64,000 bases of DNA from Sporomusa termitida. Its GTDB lineage: Bacteria; Bacillota; Negativicutes; Sporomusales; Sporomusaceae. Every line of letters starts with the position of its first letter. Positions within the stretch are counted from its first letter, which is position 1. A program made the position numbers and the translations under genes. Location of the stretch: assembly GCF_007641255.1 (NCBI RefSeq), contig NZ_CP036259.1, forward strand, positions 5,113,501 to 5,177,500, given 5' to 3'. Under the pieces are notes generated by a model. It was not told where the DNA came from and did no database searches. It saw nothing but the letters and a program-made list of their open reading frames with translations. Shown here in pieces: positions 40,896-51,168 of the stretch.

Positions 40896-43352
40896 ATGCC
40901 AAAAGTATCTATTATTACCCTGCCTGAAGAAATGCTGCAGGCGCCGCCTGTCCGGCAACCGGCAGATTCTGTGCCTGAGGATAAGCCGGGGTTTCCCTGG
41001 CGGGAATTCTTTGACTGGATCAGGCTGAGTTTAAGGGCTCTGTTTCATCAGGACAACCTGCCGGTAAACCTGCTAGCCCTCTTAATTGGGAGAGTTTCGC
41101 TTATGGGGGAGATAGCCCCCTTCGGGCTGGCTTTATTTGCCGCCATTGCCGGGCTGGCCCGGGAGCGGGCCGCTGCCGCAGGCGTATGGGCACTGGCCGG
41201 TGTCATCAGTGCGGGCTTCTATCAGGAGGGAATTATTTATTTATTGTCAATGCTGCTCTACTGGCGCTTGTCAGACAAGCTTTCGCGCTATGAGAGAAAA
41301 GTACAGGCGATTCCGCTTTTTATGTTTGGCTGTGTATTTTTGAGCGGGATGGCACTTACCTCCCTGGGAGCATCTTCACTGTATGGAACCATGCTGGTTG
41401 TGTTTGATGCAACATTATGTATGATACTGGTTTTTGTTTTTCAATATGGGGCGCCCCTCTTCCTGCATAACAAAATTCATCAGGCCGGGGCGGAAAACCT
41501 GATTTGTGGAATTATTATGCTGGCCATCGCTGTAGCCGGGTTGGGCAGTTTAACGATATATGACTTTAGCGTGCGTAATATTGCCGGCTCGCTTATTGCC
41601 ATGACCCTGGCATTTAGCGGCGGTTCCGGGCTGGGTGCTTCAGTCGGAATTATAACCGGCCTGGTTGTTGGCTTAAGTGACGGGGATGCCGCTTCAGCTA
41701 TTGCCATGTATGCACTGGCAGGCATGTTGGGCGGATTATTCCGGGAAATGGGCAAGGCAGCCGTATTATTAGGCTTTATTTTAGGCAGTGCGATTGCGGT
41801 ATTATATTTTGGACAGCCTGGTGAGCTGCTGCTGGCAATGGGTGAAGCAGCTGTGGCCGGGGCCGCCTTTATGCTGGTTCCTGCCGCCAGGATGAGCCAA
41901 TGGCGCGAACCCTGCATCGACCAGGCCGGCAGTGCCGAGGCCGTACGGCAGACAATCAACAACGCAGTGGATAAACTGACTAATATTGCTGATATCTTTA
42001 AAGACTTATCCGGGGTCTTTGATTCTGGCAGCATGAATGACAGTGCTGCCTATAGTGCAAAGCTTAAAGACCGGCAGCTGTCGCAGCTGCTGTCGGCAGT
42101 CGGGGAAAGTATATGCGGACCCTGTGAGCGCCGGGGCCAATGCTGGGATCGTGATTTTTATCAAACCTACCAGGCTATGCTTGATATGCTGGCTTGGGCT
42201 GAAGCCGGAAAGCTTAAAGCAGAAGCTATTCCCGGCATTATAAGAGATACATGCATAAACCGGCAGGAGTTGGTAGCTCTTATCAGTCAAGTGGCGGAAA
42301 GCAACAGGACACACTGGTACTGGCACAGAAAGCTGACAGAATGCCGCCAGGTGGCGGTTGAACAGATGAAGGCCACCGGGGACATAATTGGCAATCTGGC
42401 GCAGGAGTTAAAAAAAGGGCCGCAAACAGATGCTGAGGTTGCAGGTATGCTGGCAGAGCGGGCCGCAGTATTAGGCTGCCCGCTAAGCAGAGTACGGGTG
42501 ATCGGCGAGCGGGGCAAGGTGACGGTAGAGGCTCACAAAGCTGTGTGCGATGGCACGCGGGAGTGTGTTAATACGGTCCTGCCGCTTACGGCCAACTTAT
42601 TGCAGGAAAAAATGGCATTACAGGCTGAGTGCGGCAGTAGGATACGGCATAAGACCTGTAGATTAACCATGGAACTGGGGGAGCGCTATTTTGTGGAAAC
42701 AGGTATGGCAACAGTGCCCAAAGAAACCGGCGGAATATCTGGTGATACCTGTATTGCCCAGCCTGTCGGCCGGGGCCGGACAGCACTTATCTTAAGTGAC
42801 GGTATGGGGAGCGGGGACGCAGCGGCCAGCGGGAGCGGACATGCTGTAAAATTTCTACAGCAGCTGCTGGCGGCAGGCTTTGAAGTTGATACAGCTATTA
42901 AAACAGTAAATTCAATGTTATTGATAAAAATGCCGGGAGATATGTTTGCTACAGTGGATATGGCCGTAGTTGACACGTTTACCGGTGAAACGGAATTTCT
43001 GAAAGTGGGCTCGGCCCCCAGTTATATAAAACGGGTGCGGGAAGTAACGACAATTAATCCGGCCGCCCCGCCGATGGGCATATTGGAGAATGTCGAGATT
43101 GAACCTGTGCGGCGGGTATTGGCTCCAGGTGATATTATTGTTATGGTCAGTGACGGCATGATTGATGCGGCCCGCAGTTCGGAACGGGAAACCTGGGTGG
43201 CGAACTTCCTTCGCCGTATAGGGAGCGAGCGGCCACAGGATATTGCCGAGAGATTATTGAAACAGGCAATCGACCTAGCCGGCGGTGTGGCTAAAGATGA
43301 TATGGCCGTGCTGGTAGCCAGGGTGGCTGAACGGCCGGAGCTTGTGCAGTAA
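40896..43352 (+). CDS. spoIIE: Stage II sporulation protein E, PP2C phosphatase
   Basis: SpoIIE dephosphorylates SpoIIAA to free sigma-F in the forespore and helps place the polar septum. The 818-residue protein has a hydrophobic N-terminal part with about ten helices (50-330), a central regulatory region with a Cys cluster (ICGPCERRGQCWD), and a C-terminal PP2C domain (about 590-815) with metal-binding aspartates in ILSDGMGSGDAAA, MFATVDMAVVD and VMVSDGMIDAAR. All look intact. GGGGTGA precedes the ATG. A terminator follows. Confidence 0.95.
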   Translation: MPKVSIITLPEEMLQAPPVRQPADSVPEDKPGFPWREFFDWIRLSLRALFHQDNLPVNLLALLIGRVSLMGEIAPFGLALFAAIAGLARERAAAAGVWALAGVISAGFYQEGIIYLLSMLLYWRLSDKLSRYERKVQAIPLFMFGCVFLSGMALTSLGASSLYGTMLVVFDATLCMILVFVFQYGAPLFLHNKIHQAGAENLICGIIMLAIAVAGLGSLTIYDFSVRNIAGSLIAMTLAFSGGSGLGASVGIITGLVVGLSDGDAASAIAMYALAGMLGGLFREMGKAAVLLGFILGSAIAVLYFGQPGELLLAMGEAAVAGAAFMLVPAARMSQWREPCIDQAGSAEAVRQTINNAVDKLTNIADIFKDLSGVFDSGSMNDSAAYSAKLKDRQLSQLLSAVGESICGPCERRGQCWDRDFYQTYQAMLDMLAWAEAGKLKAEAIPGIIRDTCINRQELVALISQVAESNRTHWYWHRKLTECRQVAVEQMKATGDIIGNLAQELKKGPQTDAEVAGMLAERAAVLGCPLSRVRVIGERGKVTVEAHKAVCDGTRECVNTVLPLTANLLQEKMALQAECGSRIRHKTCRLTMELGERYFVETGMATVPKETGGISGDTCIAQPVGRGRTALILSDGMGSGDAAASGSGHAVKFLQQLLAAGFEVDTAIKTVNSMLLIKMPGDMFATVDMAVVDTFTGETEFLKVGSAPSYIKRVREVTTINPAAPPMGILENVEIEPVRRVLAPGDIIVMVSDGMIDAARSSERETWVANFLRRIGSERPQDIAERLLKQAIDLAGGVAKDDMAVLVARVAERPELVQ

Positions 43353-43358
43353 CTGCAG

Positions 43359-43400
43359 GGAGCAAACTGAGTCAGACTTAGTTTGCTCCGTTTATTTTTT
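43359..43400 (+). terminator. Terminator after spoIIE
   Basis: GGAGCAAACT (43359-43368) pairs with AGTTTGCTCC (43380-43389), followed by GTTTATTTTTT. Confidence 0.9.
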
Positions 43401-43495
43401 GCTGACATAGGAAAGACTACCATAATGTCTAATTTATGGCAGGAAATTATTCCAACAGGCGCGAATTGACAACTAAAACAGGCGGCGGGGAAAAT

Positions 43496-44257
43496 ATGCA
43501 AATCCTGTTAGAACAGATAGTCGACATAACAATTCTGGCCGGGGACATTATGCTGAAAAATGGGGCCGAAACCAGCCGGGTGGAGGAAACTATGTTTCAT
43601 ATTGCCCGGTCGTTAGGGGCCGTTAAGGTGGAGAGTTTTGTCATTCCTACCGGTGTATTTGTTACTGTCACTGATACAACCGGCCGGACCAGTACTATCA
43701 TGCGCCGGGTGCATGACCGGACAATTAACCTTGACCGTATTGCCAAAGTAAATGAATTATCCTGGCGGCTGACGGACAGGCGGATTGATTATCAGCAGGC
43801 CTATGCCCATCTTGAGCGCATTGCCAGAGAACGGACCGGGTTTTCCCTTGTTCCCTCCATGCTGGCATCCGGGATCGTGGGCGGGGCGGCGGCAATTCTT
43901 CTAAATGCCGGCGTAGCTGAGAGTCTGGCTGCTTTTACCACCGCGCTGATTGTCCGGTATATTGCCCATGTCATTTCCCGGCTGCATGGTGTTAAGTTTA
44001 CTTTCGAATTTTTTGGCGGTATGACAGCGGCCCTGGTAGGGATGTTGTTTAACCATATGTGGCCGGAGCTCCGGCCAGACAATGTTGTTGTGGGGGGAAT
44101 CATGCCCTTGGTGCCGGGAGTGGCGATAACCAATGCGATTCGGGATGTTATTGCCGGTGACCTGCTAAGCGGGTTGTCCCGTGGGCTTGAGGCAGCGTTG
44201 ACCGCTGTCGCCGTATCCATGGGGGTTGTAATCATTTTGGCTGTCAGCGCCTATTGA
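43496..44257 (+). CDS. Threonine/serine exporter family protein, ThrE N-terminal half
   Basis: The 253-residue protein equals the N-terminal half of ThrE-type exporters (DUF1212). A soluble part has LMLKNGAETSRVEETM-type wording and FVIPTGVFVTV, followed by about five helices. The C-terminal half is encoded by the next gene, 13 nt downstream, so the split exporter is made as two chains. Substrate assignment is only by family. ATG 43496 follows GGCGGGG; the open frame upstream is not conserved. The gene lies between spoIIE and tilS, an insertion relative to Bacillus. Confidence 0.88.
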   Translation: MQILLEQIVDITILAGDIMLKNGAETSRVEETMFHIARSLGAVKVESFVIPTGVFVTVTDTTGRTSTIMRRVHDRTINLDRIAKVNELSWRLTDRRIDYQQAYAHLERIARERTGFSLVPSMLASGIVGGAAAILLNAGVAESLAAFTTALIVRYIAHVISRLHGVKFTFEFFGGMTAALVGMLFNHMWPELRPDNVVVGGIMPLVPGVAITNAIRDVIAGDLLSGLSRGLEAALTAVAVSMGVVIILAVSAY

Positions 44258-44269
44258 CTGGGGTGATAT

Positions 44270-44719
44270 ATGTTTATTGTTAAGGTTGTAGCCGTTTTGG
44301 CGATGAGTATTGCGATCGGTGTCCTGTACCGTATTCCCCGCAGGCTTCTGGGCTATGCAAGTGTTACCGGGGTAGTGGGGTGGATTGTTATGCATGGGGT
44401 GGTTCTGAATGGGGTAAACAGTATAATGGCCAATTTTCTTGGCAGTATGGCTGTTGGCTTGCTTGCTGAACTTTTGGCCAGAATTCTAAAAAAGCCAGCA
44501 ACAATTTTTATTGTTCCCGGCTTTATTCCTTTAGTCCCGGGGCGTGAAGCCTACACTGCCATGCGCTTTATGGTAGAGGGCCGGTATGATGAAGGGGTAG
44601 CCATGGGCATGCTGACACTGTTAACCGGAGGAGCGATTGCTTTCGGTATTTTTGTAAGTTCTACTTTGTATCGGTTAACACGCTTGAGCACAGACTATCA
44701 AATAGAGAGCCGGGGATAG
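44270..44719 (+). CDS. Threonine/serine exporter family protein, ThrE C-terminal half
   Basis: The 149-residue, four- to five-helix membrane protein equals the C-terminal half of ThrE (DUF3815). VPGFIPLVPGREAYTAMRFMV is the typical repeated motif, also seen as GGIMPLVPGVAITNAI in the partner gene. GGGGTGATAT precedes the ATG. It ends 3 nt before tilS and is probably in the same transcript. Confidence 0.87.
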   Translation: MFIVKVVAVLAMSIAIGVLYRIPRRLLGYASVTGVVGWIVMHGVVLNGVNSIMANFLGSMAVGLLAELLARILKKPATIFIVPGFIPLVPGREAYTAMRFMVEGRYDEGVAMGMLTLLTGGAIAFGIFVSSTLYRLTRLSTDYQIESRG

Positions 44720-44722
44720 AGG

Positions 44723-46105
44723 ATGCTTGCTAAAGTAAAGGCCTGGGTGAGCCGTCATCGGCTATTAGTACCGGGCAGCCGGATTTTGGCGGCTTGTTCG
44801 GGTGGCCCTGATTCGCTGGCTCTGGTGCATATACTCAACCAACTGAAGGATGAATATGGCTTCTGTCTGGCAGTAGCCCATATGAACCATATGTTTCGGC
44901 CCGAAGCAGCGCAGGAAGCAGAATTCGTCGCGGCTTTTTCCGCCGGTCTGGGGCTGGCGTGCCAGGTAACGTCAATTAATGTCCCTGGCTATCAGCAGGC
45001 CAATAAACTGTCGGCAGAGGAAGCGGGGCGGATACTCCGGTACCAATATCTGCGTCAGGTAGCTGCTGACTGGGGCGGGGCGCAGATTGCCACAGGCCAT
45101 CATCGGGATGACCAGGCAGAAACGGTACTGATTAATTTACTGCGTGGTGCCGGTAGTGGCGGACTCCGGGGCATGCAGCCGCTAAGCGGTGATATTATCA
45201 GGCCGCTGCTGGCGGTAAGCCGCTGGGAAATTGAAGAATATTGCCTTAGGCAACAGTTAGCTCCCTGTCAGGACAGCTCTAACCTTACGACTGATTATTT
45301 GCGGAACAGGGTTAGACTGAACCTGCTGCCGGTGCTGGAGGCCGATTATAATCCCGCTATCCGTGAGGCGTTATGGCGTCTGGCGGTGCTGGCCGGTGAT
45401 GAACATGATTATATTTACCAGGAAGCTGGCAAACTATGGGGGACAATCATTAATGCTGACCGGGGCAAGGCCGTCATTAACAGCCGGGCTTTGGCTGATT
45501 TGCATCCGGCCCTGCAGCGTGCGTGCATCCGGCAGGTTATTGAGAAAAAACGTGGTACCCTGACAGGAATAAGCTTTATTCATGTGGAAAATTTAACAAA
45601 TATGGCATTAGCGGGTGAAGTCGGATCGCAGATGACACTGCCGGGGGGGCTGACTGCCAGGAAAACATACACAACGCTGGAAGTAGGGGCAGCTTGTATT
45701 ACCGGCGTGGAGCACCGGCTGGGGACGGTACCGTCAGAAGTCGCTATACCTGGTATAACAAGGATAGACAGCTTGACGGTAACGGCCGAGATTGTTTCTG
45801 CGCCGGCCGCCGGGGGGAGGGCAACGGCCGTTTTTGACCTTGAGCAGCTTTGTTTGCCGGTTACCCTGCGGGGCCGCCGGCCAGGCGACCGGTTCCGGCC
45901 GCTCGGGCTTAACGGCAGCAAGAAAATTAAAGATTTTTTTATTGATAGCAAGGTGCCTGAATCTCAGCGGGACTCGGTTCCCATTGTCTCTGATCAACAG
46001 GAAATTATCTGGGTAGCCGGCTATCGCCAAAGCGAACATGGCCGCATCACCGGCAATACGAAAAAGATTTTGCAGCTTAGTATTACTAAACAGGAGGAAA
46101 TTTGA
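44723..46105 (+). CDS. tilS: tRNA(Ile)-lysidine synthase TilS
   Basis: TilS converts C34 of the CAU-anticodon isoleucine tRNA to lysidine, so it reads AUA. The 460-residue protein has the N-terminal PP-loop ATPase motif (ACSGGPDSLALVH), GHHRDDQAETVLINLLRG, and PLLAVSRWEIEEYC, then the tRNA-binding TilS substrate domain and a C-terminal domain with RPGDRFRPLGLNGSKKIKDFFID. The gene precedes hpt and ftsH as in Bacillus. Confidence 0.95.
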   Translation: MLAKVKAWVSRHRLLVPGSRILAACSGGPDSLALVHILNQLKDEYGFCLAVAHMNHMFRPEAAQEAEFVAAFSAGLGLACQVTSINVPGYQQANKLSAEEAGRILRYQYLRQVAADWGGAQIATGHHRDDQAETVLINLLRGAGSGGLRGMQPLSGDIIRPLLAVSRWEIEEYCLRQQLAPCQDSSNLTTDYLRNRVRLNLLPVLEADYNPAIREALWRLAVLAGDEHDYIYQEAGKLWGTIINADRGKAVINSRALADLHPALQRACIRQVIEKKRGTLTGISFIHVENLTNMALAGEVGSQMTLPGGLTARKTYTTLEVGAACITGVEHRLGTVPSEVAIPGITRIDSLTVTAEIVSAPAAGGRATAVFDLEQLCLPVTLRGRRPGDRFRPLGLNGSKKIKDFFIDSKVPESQRDSVPIVSDQQEIIWVAGYRQSEHGRITGNTKKILQLSITKQEEI

Positions 46106-46107
46106 AT

Positions 46108-46659
46108 ATGAGTAATAATATGATGGATGACGTGGAGAAGATATTGTTTAGTGAGGAAGAGCTGACTGCCCGGATTAGGGAGATGGGGGCAGCGATCACT
46201 GCTGATTATGCAGGCAAAGAAATATTGATGATTGGAATTCTGCGCGGGGCGGTTTTCTTTATGGCTGATTTGGCCCGGGCTGTCAAGCAGACTGTGGCTA
46301 TTGATTTTATGGCTGTTTCCAGTTACGGGGCCGCGACTTCCTCCAGCGGCGTTGTCAGGATTTTAAAAGACCTGGATGAAGATGTGGCCAATAAGCATGT
46401 GCTTATTGTCGAGGATATTATTGATTCAGGACTGACACTAAACTACCTGATGGAAAACCTTTGGTCCCGTAAACCTGCCAGCATTAAGATCTGTACGTTG
46501 CTAAACAAGCCTGAACGGCGTAAGGTGGAGGTGCCGATTGCCTACAATGGCTTTACGATTCCCGATTACTTTGTTATCGGTTATGGACTGGATTATGCTG
46601 AGAAATATCGTAATCTCCCGTTTATCGGGGTGCTTAAGCCTGAAGCTTATGCAGGATAA
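46108..46659 (+). CDS. hpt: Hypoxanthine phosphoribosyltransferase
   Basis: The enzyme salvages hypoxanthine and guanine by adding the ribose-phosphate of PRPP. The 183-residue protein has the PRPP motif VLIVEDIIDSGLTL, the flexible loop after AVSSYGAATSSSG, and the C-terminal DYFVIGYGLDYAEKYRNLP. ATG 46108 is chosen for its 10-nt spacing to AGGAGG; TTG 46102 is also possible. It follows tilS by 2 nt and is co-transcribed with it. Confidence 0.95.
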   Translation: MSNNMMDDVEKILFSEEELTARIREMGAAITADYAGKEILMIGILRGAVFFMADLARAVKQTVAIDFMAVSSYGAATSSSGVVRILKDLDEDVANKHVLIVEDIIDSGLTLNYLMENLWSRKPASIKICTLLNKPERRKVEVPIAYNGFTIPDYFVIGYGLDYAEKYRNLPFIGVLKPEAYAG

Positions 46660-46673
46660 ATGTTTTTCCGTAA

Positions 46674-46702
46674 TTGTCAATTATTACTTAGTATGCTATA
46701 AT
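46674..46702 (+). promoter_or_regulatory. Sigma-A promoter of ftsH
   Basis: TTGTCA (46674-46679), a 17-nt spacer, and TATAAT (46697-46702). Confidence 0.8.
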
Positions 46703-46769
46703 TATGCGATATGAATGGTAACATGTTTCTAACGCCGTTTTTGTGGTCCAGCGAGAGGAGGGCTACTTG

Positions 46770-48698
46770 TTGAACAAGTTTTTCCGGAATGTAAGTTTTT
46801 ACCTGTTGATTATCATCATAGCCATATCGATAATCGACTATTATTCGTCACGGACGACCCCTAAACAGGAAATCAGCTATACTCAGTTCCTAAAGCAGGT
46901 AGAGGAACAGAAGGTTGAGCGGGTGACTATTGTTGACAATACCATTCGCGGTAAGCTGAAAGACGGGCAGGAGTTTACCACCATTGCCCCCGATGATCCT
47001 ACGCTGATCAATCAGCTGCGGGATAAGAGTGTGGATATTAAGGCCGAGCAGCCGCCGCAGCCTCCGTGGTGGACGACTATCTTTTCTTCTATTCTGCCAA
47101 TGCTGTTGCTCATTGGTGTGTGGTTTTTCATCATGCAGCAGACCCAGGGCGGCGGTAACCGGGTAATGTCGTTTGGCAAATCACGGGCTAAGCTGCATGG
47201 GGAAGAGAAAACCAAGGTTACGTTTGCGGATGTGGCCGGTGCTGATGAATCCAAGCAGGAATTGGAGGAAGTTGTCGAATTTCTGAAGCATCCCAAAAAG
47301 TTTAATGATTTAGGAGCCCGTATCCCGAAAGGCGTGCTGTTATTCGGGCCGCCTGGTACAGGCAAAACGTTATTGGCCCGGGCGGTAGCCGGTGAAGCCG
47401 GGGTTCCATTCTTTAGCATCAGTGGCTCTGACTTTGTTGAGATGTTTGTTGGTGTTGGGGCATCAAGGGTACGGGACCTGTTTGAGCAGGCCAAGAAAAG
47501 TGCGCCCTGTATTGTATTTATTGACGAAATTGACGCTGTCGGCCGTCAGCGCGGGGCCGGTCTTGGCGGTGGTCATGATGAGCGCGAACAGACATTAAAT
47601 CAGTTGCTTGTTGAAATGGATGGCTTTGGTGTCAATGAGGGGATCATTATTATTGCTGCCACCAACCGGCCGGATATTCTCGATCCGGCGCTGCTGCGTC
47701 CCGGCCGGTTTGACCGCCAGATTGTGGTTGACCGTCCTGACGTAAAAGGCCGGCTGGAGATATTGAAAGTGCACACCAAAGGCAAACCTGTTGCCAAGGA
47801 AGTAGACCTTGATGTGCTGGCGCGCCGGGCCCCGGGTTTTACCGGCGCCGATTTGAGCAATCTGGTCAACGAAGCCGCGCTGTTGGCTGCCCGGCGTAAC
47901 AAACGCCGTATTGAAATGCCGGAACTCGAAGAAGCTGTTGAGCGGGTAGTCGCAGGACCTGAACGCAAGTCCAAGGTTATCAGCGACAAAGAGAAAAAGC
48001 TCACAGCCTATCATGAAGCGGGTCATGCGCTGGTCGGCATGATGCTTACGCATACCGATCCTGTACACAAAGTATCGATTATTCCCCGCGGCCGGGCTGG
48101 CGGTTATACACTGATGCTGCCGAAGGAAGACCGTTACTATGCTACCAGGACTGAACTCTTAGAGCAGCTTAATACCCTTCTCGGCGGCCGGGTTGCGGAG
48201 GCTGTTGTGTTGGGTGAAATTAGTACCGGTGCGCAAAATGACCTTGAACGGGCCACCGATCTGGCGCGCAAGATGATTACAGAATATGGTATGAGTGAAG
48301 CGTTGGGGCCGATTACCTTTGGCCGCCGCCAGGAGCAGCAGGTTTTCCTGGGCCGGGATATTTCCCGGGACCGCAACTACAGCGAAGAGGTAGCCTACTC
48401 AATTGACAAGGAAGTCCGGCGGATGATTGAAGCCGCTTACGCTAAAACCGAAGAAATGCTGAAGGACAATATTGAGAAGCTGCATCTTGTTGCCAATGCG
48501 CTTTTGGAGCGAGAAACTCTGGAAGGCGAGGAACTGTCGCAACTGTTAAACCAGGGTAAAATTAATCAAAAAGATAAAAATAGCGATGATGATCAGCCAC
48601 CTGTTGATGTGGCGCCTGTCAATGCCCAGGATGGGCTTGATGATGGCACAGGACCTAAGGTTGTTTATAGTTTTGGGTTACCGGATTCACGCTATTAA
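46770..48698 (+). CDS. ftsH: ATP-dependent membrane zinc protease FtsH
   Basis: FtsH degrades membrane and regulatory proteins and is needed for sporulation in Bacillus. The 642-residue protein has two N-terminal helices around an extracytoplasmic domain, the AAA+ module with Walker A GPPGTGKT near 194, Walker [10 protein letters not shown], the second region of homology ([18 protein letters not shown]), and the zinc site HEAGH near 415. The C-terminal tail is acidic and unstructured (NSDDDQPP). TTG 46770 is chosen because GAGGAGGG lies 7 nt upstream and homologs start MNKFFRN. A strong terminator follows. Confidence 0.97.
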   Translation: MNKFFRNVSFYLLIIIIAISIIDYYSSRTTPKQEISYTQFLKQVEEQKVERVTIVDNTIRGKLKDGQEFTTIAPDDPTLINQLRDKSVDIKAEQPPQPPWWTTIFSSILPMLLLIGVWFFIMQQTQGGGNRVMSFGKSRAKLHGEEKTKVTFADVAGADESKQELEEVVEFLKHPKKFNDLGARIPKGVLLFGPPGTGKTLLARAVAGEAGVPFFSISGSDFVEMFVGVGASRVRDLFEQAKKSAPCIVFIDEIDAVGRQRGAGLGGGHDEREQTLNQLLVEMDGFGVNEGIIIIAATNRPDILDPALLRPGRFDRQIVVDRPDVKGRLEILKVHTKGKPVAKEVDLDVLARRAPGFTGADLSNLVNEAALLAARRNKRRIEMPELEEAVERVVAGPERKSKVISDKEKKLTAYHEAGHALVGMMLTHTDPVHKVSIIPRGRAGGYTLMLPKEDRYYATRTELLEQLNTLLGGRVAEAVVLGEISTGAQNDLERATDLARKMITEYGMSEALGPITFGRRQEQQVFLGRDISRDRNYSEEVAYSIDKEVRRMIEAAYAKTEEMLKDNIEKLHLVANALLERETLEGEELSQLLNQGKINQKDKNSDDDQPPVDVAPVNAQDGLDDGTGPKVVYSFGLPDSRY

Positions 48699-48708
48699 TG
48701 GGTCCTAT

Positions 48709-48743
48709 AAAAACGGCAGGAAGTTATCCTGCCGTTTTTTTTT
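48709..48743 (+). terminator. Terminator after ftsH
   Basis: AAAACGGCAGGA pairs with TCCTGCCGTTTT across AGTTA, followed by a long T run. Confidence 0.95.
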
Positions 48744-48865
48744 AATCCATCAGAATTTATAAAAATTTGCTGCCGTGATCGAAGGGATAAGAAAAATCTG
48801 TACCCTAAAGGGCACCGGCGGCTTCTGCCGGCGTCCTTTAGGACTTGGCTAAGCCAAGTTTTCTA
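48744..48865 (+). repeat. Dispersed intergenic repeat, copy 3
   Basis: This is the third copy of the element at 354-476 and 7991-8107. The tetraloop hairpin here is GTCC-TTTA-GGAC (48833-48844); the last hairpin is TTGGC-TAA-GCCAA. It starts right after the ftsH terminator and ends ~80 nt before the YibE/F gene. Confidence 0.75.
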
Positions 48866-48945
48866 ATGCCTGTAAGCTGGTTTTAGTTGAAAGAACCGCT
48901 TAGGTGGGCTAATATGGAAATAGTATCCGGGACAGGAGGGTTAGT

Positions 48946-50034
48946 TTGAAAAAGCAGCTATTGTTCATTCTGGTAATGCTATTGTCAACTGGTTCACTGC
49001 ACGCTGCTCCGACCCCGGCAGTTGCCTATGAAAAGGGAACAGTGGTCTTTGTCGGTCCCCTTGATCAGTCTATGCAGAAGCAATATCAGATGGCTAAAGG
49101 CGAGCTTGTCAGTATTCGAATGACAAGTGGTCCGGAAGCCGGTAAGGTTGTTGATACGTTTAATTTTGTCTCGTCCCATTCCGCGTATGAGATAAAAGTT
49201 AACCCCGGGGATAAAGTCATTGTTGCCGTTACTCACGACCTAGGGAAAACCAGCTATTATGTCAGTGATTTTGACCGTTTTGACTATGTATATGTTTTAG
49301 GGGGGTTGTTTGTTCTGGCGCTGGTTGTGTTTGGTGGCTTTATTGGCGCTAAGTCCGTATTCGTTATTGCCTTTTCGGTGCTGCTGATTTTTAAATTTTT
49401 TATCGGCCAGGTACTTGCTCATCAATATAGCCTGACACTTTTAACGCTGGCAGTGGCGGCAGTGATTGCCATGGCAACACAGCTTGTCATCAGCGGCTTA
49501 TCCAGAAAGACGCTGGCTGCCGTATTGGGTACAATTGGCGGGGTGGCGATAGCCGGACTGCTTTCCATGCTGGCGATAAAACTTATGCATCTGACCGGGC
49601 TTGATTCGGAGGAAGCCATGCTGCTTAAAGCTTCAACCTTGTCGAACATTGATTTTCAGGGTGTGCTGTTTGCCGGTATGGTCTTTGGGGCGCTGGGCGC
49701 GGTTATGGATGTTACGATCTCAATTGCCTCAGCTGTATATGAAGTCAAGAGCGTACATCCGGCGATCAGTTTTAAAGAACTGGTACAGGCTGGTATGAAT
49801 GTGGGGCGGGATATTATGGGGACAATGTCTAATACACTGATTCTTGCCTATGCCGGCAGTGCTTTGCCGCTCATGTTACTAATAGCCTCGCAGCAAAATG
49901 CACCGATGCTGAAAATTCTTAACCTAAACCTGATTGTGACGGAGTTTGCCAGGGCGCTTACAGGCAGTATCGGCCTGATTTGTGCCATACCACTGACGGC
50001 AATGATTGCAGCCATGCTGCTTAACCGGGATTAA
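48946..50034 (+). CDS. YibE/F family membrane protein
   Basis: The 362-residue protein has a signal-like N-terminus (LLFILVMLLSTGSLHA), an extracytoplasmic beta-rich domain of ~95 residues, and about eight helices matching the YibE/F family. Conserved wording includes GAVMDVTISIASAVYEV and GRDIMGTMSNTLILAYAGSALPL. Biochemical function is unknown; in lactic acid bacteria the family is split in two genes, here it is one. The TTG start has CAGGAGGG upstream. It lies after repeat copy 3. Confidence 0.85.
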   Translation: MKKQLLFILVMLLSTGSLHAAPTPAVAYEKGTVVFVGPLDQSMQKQYQMAKGELVSIRMTSGPEAGKVVDTFNFVSSHSAYEIKVNPGDKVIVAVTHDLGKTSYYVSDFDRFDYVYVLGGLFVLALVVFGGFIGAKSVFVIAFSVLLIFKFFIGQVLAHQYSLTLLTLAVAAVIAMATQLVISGLSRKTLAAVLGTIGGVAIAGLLSMLAIKLMHLTGLDSEEAMLLKASTLSNIDFQGVLFAGMVFGALGAVMDVTISIASAVYEVKSVHPAISFKELVQAGMNVGRDIMGTMSNTLILAYAGSALPLMLLIASQQNAPMLKILNLNLIVTEFARALTGSIGLICAIPLTAMIAAMLLNRD

Positions 50035-50083
50035 CAACAAGCCAGGAGCCGGCTCCTGGGATTAAAATGGGGAGGTAAACAAT

Positions 50084-51148
50084 ATGAGTTGGTTACAATC
50101 GCACCGGGCCACCGGCATTGGGAGTTTGCCCTATCAGGATGAGGCAGCCGCGCTTGCGGTAATTGCCAAAGCAATGCCGTACTGGCCGCATTGGCCGCAA
50201 CTGCCGGCGAAGATGCCGGAGCAGGGTTTTGTTGTGCAGTATGTACAGCCGCTGATTAAACTGGGTGTATTATCGCTTATTCCGCTTAAAGACCCGGTTT
50301 TTGATCGGCTTGCGTCTGGCTGGACGGATAAAACGGCTGAGTTTTTTGAACAGTATATGGCGTTTATGAGTGGGGACAACGGTGCCGCCGGCGGGTTTGC
50401 CCTGACCGGGGAAGCGTTTGCCGGGCTGGATGCGTTCATTAGTCATTTTGACCGATATTTTCCCCGGGCTGAAGGGGTAAAAGGTCATATCAGCGGGCCG
50501 CTGACAGTGGGACTGCAGATCAAGGATGAACGGGGGCGGGCCTGTTTTTATGATGAGTCGCTGCGTGATATATTAGTAAAATGTCTAGCCGTACAGGCCG
50601 CGCTTGAAGCCAGGCGCCTTAAGGCGCTCGGCTTGCCTGTACTGATATTTATTGATGATCCGGGCTTGTTTCTCATTAACACATCCACCCATATAACACT
50701 GACTAAAGAAGCCGCTGCAGCGGCACTTACGGCGCTTATAAACATCCTGCACCGGGAGGGCGTCCGGGTGGGGGTCCATACCTGTGCCGGGATTGACTGG
50801 TCAATTCTTTTTGAATTGCCGCTGGATATGATAAGCTTTGATGCATACCATTACTTTACCGGTATGGCGCTGCAGGCTGAAGGACTGGCCGGATATCTGC
50901 AGCAAGGCGGTAAACTGGCCTGGGGGTTGATACCAACCTCTGAGGAGGCCTGGCAGGAAACACCGGCAACTATTCTTGACCGGTTTGGCGGGCAGGCCGC
51001 TGAGTTAGCCAAACGGGGTGTCGATCCTGCTGTGCTAAAGCGAAATATCATTTGGACACCCAGCTGTGGTACAGGGACATTACCCTATGATTTGGCCGGG
51101 CATATCTATGATTTAACAGCAGGTGTTGCTGCCCGGCTGAGTGTGTAA
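50084..51148 (+). CDS. MetE-like / UROD-superfamily protein (methionine synthase II family)
   Basis: The 354-residue TIM-barrel protein resembles the C-terminal catalytic half of cobalamin-independent methionine synthase and archaeal core-MetE. The N-terminal TGIGSLPYQDE, the zinc-type motif VHTCAGIDWS (His and Cys) and WTPSCGTGTLPYD (last Cys) support a zinc thiolate site. It lacks the MetE N-terminal half, so the methyl donor is uncertain; some relatives act with corrinoid proteins. GGGAGG precedes the ATG. A palindromic element follows 20 nt after the stop. Confidence 0.75.
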   Translation: MSWLQSHRATGIGSLPYQDEAAALAVIAKAMPYWPHWPQLPAKMPEQGFVVQYVQPLIKLGVLSLIPLKDPVFDRLASGWTDKTAEFFEQYMAFMSGDNGAAGGFALTGEAFAGLDAFISHFDRYFPRAEGVKGHISGPLTVGLQIKDERGRACFYDESLRDILVKCLAVQAALEARRLKALGLPVLIFIDDPGLFLINTSTHITLTKEAAAAALTALINILHREGVRVGVHTCAGIDWSILFELPLDMISFDAYHYFTGMALQAEGLAGYLQQGGKLAWGLIPTSEEAWQETPATILDRFGGQAAELAKRGVDPAVLKRNIIWTPSCGTGTLPYDLAGHIYDLTAGVAARLSV

Positions 51149-51168
51149 CAACCATTTTTATACAAATA

